From Paludibacter sp. (GTDB lineage Bacteria; Bacteroidota; Bacteroidia; Bacteroidales; Paludibacteraceae), in NCBI GenBank assembly GCA_030655595.1, contig JAUSNQ010000087.1, forward strand, positions 1 to 64,000: a stretch of DNA of 64,000 nt. Direction: 5' to 3'. Below are positions 26,267 through 33,679 of this stretch, one piece after another; positions within the stretch are counted from its first letter, which is position 1, and every line of letters begins with the position of its first letter. Position numbers and translations under genes: made by a program. Under the pieces are notes generated by a model. That model did not search any database, had not been told where the DNA came from, and was given only the letters and a program-made list of their open reading frames with translations.

Positions 26267-27822
26267 ATATAAGCTCCAGATGGAAACTCAGCAATACGAA
26301 CTGGATTTGAAAGAGATTGAAAAGACGACTTTTTTTTTTGTCCTGAAGAATTGTACAGGTTTATTTCTGCGTACTCATTGCTAAATCCTGTCAACTGAAC
26401 AGATGCTCCACTTTCTAATAAAAAAATTCCCTTATGTTTAAAATTTAATGATATATTATTCGAAGAACTATTAGCACTATTGAGTTCATATGCACCTACT
26501 GTAGTCCAGATAGAGATGCGATGCCTCAACATTTGGTCATATGCAGGCGCAAACATCCAATTCTCTACAACCTCACGAGGAATTATACACAAGTAGTTGT
26601 TTTGAAGTGCCATGTCACTCGAAGGTAATAAAACACCTTCAGAAGTGGCAGCTGAAACAGTCAAAGGGTGTGAATCCCATTCTTTATAAACAATATTTCG
26701 AGGAGAAGATGATAATTTAGTGTTGCAAAAATCAACTCCAAAATTATTTAATTCTGAAAATATATTGTATCCTAAAAGATAAAGTGAATCCTCAGGTAGC
26801 GTATTGGAAGATGAGATTCCTAAGGCAATATCATTAACCATGCTTCCATTTTGATTCAAATTGTTCCCAAACATTGTCCCCCCGATCTCCAATCTTCTAC
26901 CACCTACATGAACCATTGACATTTGTGTTGAAGAAGATGTTGTTGAGATAATATTATCAACCATTGTGCATCCAACAATGCGCAAATAAGCATTATTGGA
27001 AAGACTCAAATTAGATACTAATGTACCCACAGCATTACCTCTATTTTTTGTCATGGTACAATTACGTATCTCTACATATGAACTACTTCCTGTTTCAGTA
27101 GCTGAAGAATTGATAAATACGCAAGCACCACCAGCATACGTATTGTTGGCTTCAAAATAACAAGCATCAACAATGGTTTCCTTAAACGGCCAGATTGAAA
27201 TTGCAGATCCACGACGTCCGAAATTGTTTATAAATTTACATTTAAGTACAGTTAATGACGCTCTCCCTGCTACCGGACAAATAACTGCACCTTGTATTGA
27301 AGAACCTGCTGTTGTAGTATTTGAATAAAATATATTGTCGCGAAACTCACAGTTTTCAATCATAATAGTACCATGATTAATGTACAGTGCGCCCATGTTA
27401 GTGGACAAATAATCATTCACACAGATGTTCTGGAAAGTTACACCACGGATAATAAAATAATTAGTGCCATAGCCTTGCGATCCATCAATGAGGATATTAA
27501 TTCGCTTAGGAGATGAAGTCTTGAAACTACCATCAAAAATAATATTGGATGAAAGATTAGATGCATCAATTGTTAGAGAAGCATTCATCTTAAGCATCAA
27601 TCCTGTTTCAAAGTAGATAACCTGACCTGCGAGTTCAGGTGCGAATGTAATCACATCATCCATTAAGTACTTCTCAATACAATACTTTAAATCTCCTTTA
27701 TTGGCACGTCCTATGCCCGCTGCCGATGTTACCGGATTTGTATTTGAAACAATCCACACCCTGTGAGCATATCCATGCAGAAAAAGACAGCAAAACAGAC
27801 ATACATTAATAATTATCTTCAT
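26227..27822 (-). CDS. Parallel beta-helix protein with T9SS sorting domain
   Basis: An exported surface protein. I place the start at Met 27822 (MKIIINVCLFCCLFLHGYAH), because it gives a clean signal peptide; an in-frame Met at 27861 would add 13 residues. The body is a beta-helix of short repeats (IENCEFRDN, VLKCKFINN, IRNCTMTKN) with the cap GGACVFINSS, then a T9SS type A domain ending SGAYIIRVKEASFKFVK. It is a different subfamily from the four beta-helix proteins at 11075-20077. It pairs with its paralog at 27889 (66 bp gap) in one transcription unit. No catalytic residues are recognised. It may bind glycan or act as a lyase. Confidence 0.82.
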   Translation of the reverse strand: MKIIINVCLFCCLFLHGYAHRVWIVSNTNPVTSAAGIGRANKGDLKYCIEKYLMDDVITFAPELAGQVIYFETGLMLKMNASLTIDASNLSSNIIFDGSFKTSSPKRINILIDGSQGYGTNYFIIRGVTFQNICVNDYLSTNMGALYINHGTIMIENCEFRDNIFYSNTTTAGSSIQGAVICPVAGRASLTVLKCKFINNFGRRGSAISIWPFKETIVDACYFEANNTYAGGACVFINSSATETGSSSYVEIRNCTMTKNRGNAVGTLVSNLSLSNNAYLRIVGCTMVDNIISTTSSSTQMSMVHVGGRRLEIGGTMFGNNLNQNGSMVNDIALGISSSNTLPEDSLYLLGYNIFSELNNFGVDFCNTKLSSSPRNIVYKEWDSHPLTVSAATSEGVLLPSSDMALQNNYLCIIPREVVENWMFAPAYDQMLRHRISIWTTVGAYELNSANSSSNNISLNFKHKGIFLLESGASVQLTGFSNEYAEINLYNSSGQKKKSSFQSLSNPVRIAEFPSGAYIIRVKEASFKFVK

Positions 27823-27888
27823 AAATATGTTAAAAAAAAGAGAGACCTCAATGTATTCCAAACAAACAAAGTCTCTCTTATATAAAAA

Positions 27889-29463
27889 TCAGTATTTGAA
27901 TTTAATATTAGAAGTTAACCCTTCGTTATCAACAACTTTAGCTATATATATTCCATTTGATAACCCTTCAAGTGAAAATGCTGAAACATTGGTTACTCTA
28001 CGAATATGTTGGCCTGAAGAAGAAATAATGTCGATTTGCTTAACTGAAGTTGAAATATGCATTCTGTTATCTAATACCCATGCATATACAGAATTTGCTC
28101 CAATATTTTGAGTTGAAGTTACAGGCACACGAGCATCTTCATATGCCCCAATACAAATATAGGTATCAGAACGTGGAACGCCGCGTTGATCCATAGGAGT
28201 AGCTCCCAGCCAGGTTAGTGAGGTTGAAGGGATGACTTTTATGTATCTACTGTAAAGGGTTATATTGTCAGTAGGAATCATCATGTCATCAATTACTGGT
28301 TTAACCAATGGATTTGCTGCCCAGTCAGTATATGTTACGTTATGAGTTGCATCTAGTTTCTCTTGTGTAATTGGAGTAGCATAGTTACGTGGACTCGAGA
28401 AGATGTTATATCCGGTAAGTATTAATGAGTCCTCTGGAAGCACTTCTGTCGAAGAGGCGGCAAATCCAATTTCATTGTTAAGCGTTGGTGTGGTAGCCAT
28501 ATTATAGTTACCTGCAAAAAGATTACCTGCAAGTATCATTTTCCGGTTTCTCGTTGCTACAAAAGGAATTTGATCAGTTTCGGTTGAAGTACATGTATTG
28601 CCCACCATAGTATTATTGTACAACTGTAGATAAGGACCTAAAACTGGAGCCTCACTCCAAATAAGCGATCCAAGTTGATCACCGGTATTCCCGGTAAATA
28701 CATTGTTACGAACAATTACCGTTGAAGCACTTCCTTTTGTTGTGCCTGAAGTTCCGGAATGAACACATGCGCCTCCTGTGATAGCATAATTACCGCTGAA
28801 ATAACAGTTTTCAATTATTGTCATGGCTATCGGCCACAATGTAATACTTGCACCTTTACGTCCTGTATTATTGATGAAACGACAACCTTTCACGTGAAGA
28901 TTATTTTTAGTTACTGAAGATAGAATTGCACCGTGATACTTATATTGAATTGAAGTGTCAGGTCCATAAAATTTATTATTAATAAAATCGCAGTTTTCAA
29001 CATACAAAGAACCGTATTTTGAATTGATACAACCCACATCTTCATTTGTAGTTGGAGAGACAATCAAATTTTGAAAAACAATATTCTTTATAGTAAGAGA
29101 GGTGTTGGGGTCAGCATTGTTTGGCACACTACTAAAAAAACACAAGATATTATTAATAGGAGTAGCGGCCTTTCCACTTGCGTCAAATATAACTTTCGAA
29201 GAGAGTTCTGAGGCATCTAAAGTTAGGCTTGCTTTTTTAAGTTCCCACGATGTCTCAAAAAAGATTGTTTTACCTGCCATGCCTGATTCGAACTTAATCA
29301 CATCGCCAAAACTAAAGTTCTTTAATGCATATTGAAGACTTCCTTCATAAGGAGCGTCATTAGTAGAATTTACAGGGTCATCATACTCCACAACCCATAC
29401 TAAACCTAACGTAGTTCCAAAGCTCATCAATAGAGCCAACATAAAAATTGTAACTTTTTTCAT
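27889..29463 (-). CDS. Parallel beta-helix protein with T9SS sorting domain, paralog of 26227 gene
   Basis: A 524-residue exported protein. The signal peptide (1-20) is followed by VWVVEYDDPVNSTNDAPY and a beta-helix with the same turn patterns as its neighbour (KGCRFINNTGRKGASITLWP here, KCKFINNFGRRGSAISIWP there). A T9SS domain ends the protein (SNGIYIAKVVDNEG, then NIKFKY). It is first in its transcription unit. Its upstream region has the same tandem ATTTTGTTCA repeat as the HTCS-linked susC promoter, so it is probably induced together with the 29666-43270 operon (inference). Its activity is unknown. Confidence 0.83.
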   Translation of the reverse strand: MKKVTIFMLALLMSFGTTLGLVWVVEYDDPVNSTNDAPYEGSLQYALKNFSFGDVIKFESGMAGKTIFFETSWELKKASLTLDASELSSKVIFDASGKAATPINNILCFFSSVPNNADPNTSLTIKNIVFQNLIVSPTTNEDVGCINSKYGSLYVENCDFINNKFYGPDTSIQYKYHGAILSSVTKNNLHVKGCRFINNTGRKGASITLWPIAMTIIENCYFSGNYAITGGACVHSGTSGTTKGSASTVIVRNNVFTGNTGDQLGSLIWSEAPVLGPYLQLYNNTMVGNTCTSTETDQIPFVATRNRKMILAGNLFAGNYNMATTPTLNNEIGFAASSTEVLPEDSLILTGYNIFSSPRNYATPITQEKLDATHNVTYTDWAANPLVKPVIDDMMIPTDNITLYSRYIKVIPSTSLTWLGATPMDQRGVPRSDTYICIGAYEDARVPVTSTQNIGANSVYAWVLDNRMHISTSVKQIDIISSSGQHIRRVTNVSAFSLEGLSNGIYIAKVVDNEGLTSNIKFKY

Positions 29464-29482
29464 AACCTTTTTTTTTAAAAAT

Positions 29483-29500
29483 GAACCACTTGCATGGTTC
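29483..29500 (-). other. Short hairpin in the leader of the beta-helix pair
   Basis: Perfect 6 bp stem (GAACCA/TGGTTC) with a 6 nt loop, followed on the minus strand by ATTTTT and an A-run. It could be a 5' leader hairpin of the gene at 29463 or a weak terminator for read-through from the GH3 gene. Confidence 0.4.
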
Positions 29501-29528
29501 GGGTTAACATTAAATTATTTCAACACTC

Positions 29529-29536
29529 TAAAATTA
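29529..29536 (-). promoter_or_regulatory. Candidate -7 box of the beta-helix pair
   Basis: TAATTTTA on the minus strand, one mismatch from TAnnTTTG. It lies 26 bp downstream of the proximal ATTTTGTTCA repeat, matching within 1 bp the geometry of the susC promoter at 43303-43347. Confidence 0.4.
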
Positions 29537-29562
29537 GTTATAGTACGTTATCTTTGCTAAAT

Positions 29563-29594
29563 ATTTTGTTCATTTAATTATACAATTTTGTTCA
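29563..29594 (-). promoter_or_regulatory. Tandem operator-like repeat, probable HTCS site (second copy)
   Basis: ATTTTGTTCA occurs at 29563-29572 and again at 29585-29594, exactly 22 bp apart (two helical turns). The same core and spacing occur upstream of the HTCS-linked susC at 43338. Direct repeats spaced by whole turns are typical of AraC-type DNA-binding domains. Confidence 0.6.
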
Positions 29595-29665
29595 ATTATC
29601 TCATTATTTATGGTAATTCTACCACATTAGTGACACCTTTCCCATTAATTATGGGAATTTGCATA

Positions 29666-32134
29666 TCAGAAGCGTTGGTTAAAGGGAACTCTCAATATGT
29701 CACGCAAACGAATATCTTCAGATGAAGCTCCAATCATAATATCAAACTCACCTGATTCAATAATCCAGCGCATGTCCAAGTCAAGTAGTGCTAACTGCTT
29801 CGAATTCAAGGTCATCTCAACACGTTTAGTCTCACCGGGAAGAAGATGAACACGTTCAAATCCACACAAATTTTTCTCATATGTAGTGACACTTGATACC
29901 TTGTCACGAACGTACAACTGTACTATTTCATCACCCGCTCGATTACCGGTATTCGTTACGTCAAAGGAAATGGAGACAGGTTCTTTATCCCTTGCTAAAA
30001 AAGGATTTATAGTTAAGTTAGCATAAGAGAAAGTTGTATAACTCAGTCCATATCCAAAATGATACAAGGCCCCGTTAATACGACTTTGATTACCATTAAC
30101 ACCTGGTTTTATTCCACCATCAACGTTAGCAGCCGGTTTGAATGGAAAGTTAAAAGGGATTTGTCCTACATGACGTGGAAAGGTAACGGTAAGCTTTCCA
30201 CCTGGGTTATACTCACCAAACAGCACTTCATATATAGCTTGTCCTCCATGTGCACCGGGGTACCATGCTTCAACGATAGCAGGTACGTGTGCATCTGCCC
30301 AGTTGATAGACTTCGGTCTGCCGTTAATCATAACTAATACAACGGGCTTACCTGTAGCTTGTACAGCACGAAGAAGATCTTCCTGACGACCTGGCAATTC
30401 AAGACTTGATCGCGATTTGTTTTCACCGCAGGTACGTTCGCCTCCCCCTAATACAATGATAGCAACATCACTTTCTTCGACGACCTTTACTGCTTTGTTG
30501 ATTTCTTCACGATCTTCCGTAGTCAACTCCTCACGAAGAATCTCAGATAATGGCCAGCGGTCGTCAACCAGGTTACAGCCTTTTTCATACACTACGTCAC
30601 ATATCCCTTTTAAATTTTGCTGTATTCCTTCAAGTACGGAAGTAACCTTAACGGCCAACGGACCATAATGTAATAATGCATAGCTTCGCTCATCTGCATT
30701 TGGACCTACAACGGCAATCCGCTTTAGTTTAGAGGTATCCAATGGAAGCAAATTGTTCTCATTTTTCAGCAATACAATTGATTCTCGTGCAGCTTGAAGT
30801 GATACTTTATTGTTTTCTTCTCCATCCACTTCACGGTCAGCCGCCTGTAGGTCCATTTGATACGGAGCATCAAACAAACCTATCAAAAATTTAACACGTA
30901 AGACATCTCGGACCCGATCATTCAGCGTCTCTTCACTCACTGACTTTTCCTGCACTAATTCACGCAAAGGTAAAATATAGGAGTCGGGAGCACTAAATGT
31001 GCAACGGACATTTAATCCTGCTTCAAAACTTTGACGTACAGCTTCTTTCATATCTTCAGCTGTGTTATGTTTACGAAACAGATATTCAACAGACCCGCTG
31101 TCCGATACCACATAACCACGGAAACCCATTTCGTGACGAAGACGTTGTGTCAACCAATAATAGCTCCCTTGAATGGGAACACCATCGTAATCGTTATATG
31201 CGCACATGATGCCCAATAATCCAGCTCGACGTATTACTTCTTCAAATGGACGCACATGAATATTCTCTACTTCACGGGGAGCTATTTGTGGATCAACTCT
31301 CGCCATCCCTTCTCGTGCTCCTTTGTTGTTACTATATGCAACAAAATGTTTGGCCGTAGCAGCTATTTGATAATTCGTTTGCATACCCTGAGCCATCGCC
31401 ACACCTAGTTCTGAGACCAAATAAGGGCATTCGCCATAGACTTCCTCATAACGACCCCAGCGCTGATCACGGCCTACGTCAAGTATCGGGGCATATACGT
31501 TAGTATAACCTAATAATCGTGCTTCACGACCAGTTATATAGCCAACTTTTTTAATTAACTCCCGGTTCCATGTATGACCCAATCCTAACTGTGTGGGAAA
31601 ATTTGTAGCACGAAAAGCTTCAACACCCCTTATACCTTCGTTAGTCATATCAACAGGTATACCCAGGCGTGTTTCTTCAATAAAAAAACGTTGCACTTCA
31701 TTTATAGCCCAGGCATGACGAGATGCGGGCCAGCAGTTTGGATTATCAGAAGGAGGTAAACCCCATTGCTGAAATCCATTGAGGTGTTCATCAATAGCTC
31801 CAATACCGTCTTTCCAGATCATTTCTTTCCATTTTGGAGTTGGAAGATCATCTTGAAGTACCCTTTTATATCCATAAAGAGTAGCTAACTGGCAAGTTTT
31901 TTCCTCAAGAGTCATTTGTGACAGCAAATCTTCAATCCTGTCATCTAACAGTGAAGCTGGATTTTCATAGGGATCCATCTTTCCGTTTTTGTTAAAATCA
32001 ATCCATCCTTGTTTATACATGGGATTCTTTCCCAGTTTCCATTCTTTAACACGCTTTCCTGCTTCCGGCACCTCAACTGCACCTATGTTTAATACTAACG
32101 GTAGTACAACTAAAGACAACAATAGTTTTCTCAT
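29666..32134 (-). CDS. GH3 beta-glucosidase-like glycosidase with EF-hand-like loop
   Basis: An exported 822-residue family 3 glycosidase. The signal peptide covers 1-19. A calcium-loop-like motif DFNKNGKMDPYE is at 46-57 (Asp46, Asn48, Asn50, Glu57). The (beta/alpha)8 domain carries KHFVAYSNN (262-270) and nucleophile Asp345 in GYVVSDSGSV. The alpha/beta sandwich holds GERTCGENKSRSSLELPGR, with the acid/base expected nearby, and a fibronectin-III-like domain is at the end. Length fits the four-domain GH3 type. It is the last gene of the SusC/SusD operon starting at 43270. It would release single beta-linked sugars (glucose, xylose or galactose) from oligosaccharides made by the upstream enzymes. 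Confidence 0.93.
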   Translation of the reverse strand: MRKLLLSLVVLPLVLNIGAVEVPEAGKRVKEWKLGKNPMYKQGWIDFNKNGKMDPYENPASLLDDRIEDLLSQMTLEEKTCQLATLYGYKRVLQDDLPTPKWKEMIWKDGIGAIDEHLNGFQQWGLPPSDNPNCWPASRHAWAINEVQRFFIEETRLGIPVDMTNEGIRGVEAFRATNFPTQLGLGHTWNRELIKKVGYITGREARLLGYTNVYAPILDVGRDQRWGRYEEVYGECPYLVSELGVAMAQGMQTNYQIAATAKHFVAYSNNKGAREGMARVDPQIAPREVENIHVRPFEEVIRRAGLLGIMCAYNDYDGVPIQGSYYWLTQRLRHEMGFRGYVVSDSGSVEYLFRKHNTAEDMKEAVRQSFEAGLNVRCTFSAPDSYILPLRELVQEKSVSEETLNDRVRDVLRVKFLIGLFDAPYQMDLQAADREVDGEENNKVSLQAARESIVLLKNENNLLPLDTSKLKRIAVVGPNADERSYALLHYGPLAVKVTSVLEGIQQNLKGICDVVYEKGCNLVDDRWPLSEILREELTTEDREEINKAVKVVEESDVAIIVLGGGERTCGENKSRSSLELPGRQEDLLRAVQATGKPVVLVMINGRPKSINWADAHVPAIVEAWYPGAHGGQAIYEVLFGEYNPGGKLTVTFPRHVGQIPFNFPFKPAANVDGGIKPGVNGNQSRINGALYHFGYGLSYTTFSYANLTINPFLARDKEPVSISFDVTNTGNRAGDEIVQLYVRDKVSSVTTYEKNLCGFERVHLLPGETKRVEMTLNSKQLALLDLDMRWIIESGEFDIMIGASSEDIRLRDILRVPFNQRF

Positions 32135-32152
32135 ATCTTATAACAGCAATTA

Positions 32153-33673
32153 TTATCGATCAAAAAAATCAATCAATGGATAAGTATTTATATGCATAAC
32201 TTTAACAGTTTCAACAAATTCTTCATAGGGTTTGTAATCAATACTAATGATTCCCTTATTTGTAATGTCTCCATTCAGATTAATATCTCGATAGTTAAAA
32301 TGTAACCAGCCTATACAATTCTTAGCTTTCAGCAACCCAATACACATGTTCTGATAATAATATCCACGCTCTTTCTGTCCACGCACAATCCATCCTCCAC
32401 CATTGTTATTTGCAATAGAAGCCCCATTCAATTTCGCATCAGCACCTTTGGTATAAAACTCAGTAACAATGAAAGGAGCATCATCGGTCCACTCCCTGAT
32501 ATTATCAATATAGAAACTCTCTACACTCCACGTATTGTAGTAATTAATTGAAATTACATCACAATAACGAGCACAAGCCTTCAAAACAACTTTATTGTAC
32601 TTATTCATATCGTACAAACGGGAGCCTAGAATCAGGTGATTGCTATCATAACGACGAACAGCCTCGGTCACGGTTCGAAAATAATCATCTGCCACAACTG
32701 CACTGAATGCCTCAATATCTGAATCTGTGAAACTAATCAAAGATTTACTATTTAACTGTGTTTCCCAAAACTCAATCGCTTTGCCTCGGATGCGCGAGCC
32801 TGTAAGCGAACCATCCTTATTTTCCAAAATGGATAGGATGTTTATCCCCCTTTGAGGAGACTGATTGTTGTATGCTTTGTGATTCAATTCATTGTCAAGC
32901 ATATATCCAATGAAATGTGAATCATTTACATAAAGTGCACATTTTGTTTTTGCCCAATTATCAATAAAGTTCAGATATTCATCTTCATAAATAAGATAGA
33001 GTCGATTGTGTTTGCTATCATCATACCGGAAAGAACTATTTGTTTGTGATTGCCACATAAATGAACGCAAGATGAAAAGAATCTCCATATACGCTACTTT
33101 ATTAGCTCCGTTATTAGGACGCAAAATATTTTCTGCTATAACAGCTGGCATACTAACAGGGTACAATCCTCCATATAAGGTACAATTAAATCCGTTTTCT
33201 ACAAGATACTCACCGGTTGTTTTGCTCCATTCTGCATCTCCTCCGGGAAAAGAAGACGTATAATAACCATCATCAAAAGGACGCACATCTTGTGTACCCC
33301 TGATTATGTTTCCTTTACCGGTAGGATCAATAAAATACCAACGATCATTATTTTTTCCTATCCTGAAGAATCCTTCTTTTCCAATTATATTAGTAAACGA
33401 CAAGTCATCAAGACGACTGCCCCACTCATTAACTAATTGAGTGTTGCGAACAGGGTAACGTCCAATATTCTCAACCAGCAACGTATTTAGTGAATTTGCA
33501 TCAGTCCTCCAGTTAGATGACAAATCTTTCTTGTATTCAACCGGAATAACATAATCTTTTTCATACTTCGGAGGATTTGCTCCTTCGGGAACTAATTCTA
33601 CATTATTTGCACATCCGATGGCAATATAGCAAAAGGAAAAACAAATTATTTTTTTTAAAACACAATATACCAT
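32153..33673 (-). CDS. Agarase-like GH-A glycoside hydrolase, probable lipoprotein
   Basis: A 506-residue enzyme with the layout of the agarase-like clan GH-A proteins (GH50-like). A signal sequence precedes Cys21 (AIGCANN), a weak lipobox. FFRIGKNNDRWYFIDPTGK (102-120) is the usual start of the agarase-like catalytic domain. The acid/base candidate is Glu262 in GYMLDNELNH and the nucleophile candidate is Glu405 in FIVTEFYTK. INYYN (376-380) is also typical. It overlaps no neighbour and is 6 bp from the beta-helix gene upstream. The exact family is uncertain, and beta-galactan or agar-like cleavage is only suggested by resemblance. Together with the GH110-like neighbours it points to a galactose-containing glycan. 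Confidence 0.72.
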   Translation of the reverse strand: MVYCVLKKIICFSFCYIAIGCANNVELVPEGANPPKYEKDYVIPVEYKKDLSSNWRTDANSLNTLLVENIGRYPVRNTQLVNEWGSRLDDLSFTNIIGKEGFFRIGKNNDRWYFIDPTGKGNIIRGTQDVRPFDDGYYTSSFPGGDAEWSKTTGEYLVENGFNCTLYGGLYPVSMPAVIAENILRPNNGANKVAYMEILFILRSFMWQSQTNSSFRYDDSKHNRLYLIYEDEYLNFIDNWAKTKCALYVNDSHFIGYMLDNELNHKAYNNQSPQRGINILSILENKDGSLTGSRIRGKAIEFWETQLNSKSLISFTDSDIEAFSAVVADDYFRTVTEAVRRYDSNHLILGSRLYDMNKYNKVVLKACARYCDVISINYYNTWSVESFYIDNIREWTDDAPFIVTEFYTKGADAKLNGASIANNNGGGWIVRGQKERGYYYQNMCIGLLKAKNCIGWLHFNYRDINLNGDITNKGIISIDYKPYEEFVETVKVMHINTYPLIDFFDR

Positions 33674-33679
33674 ATCAGT

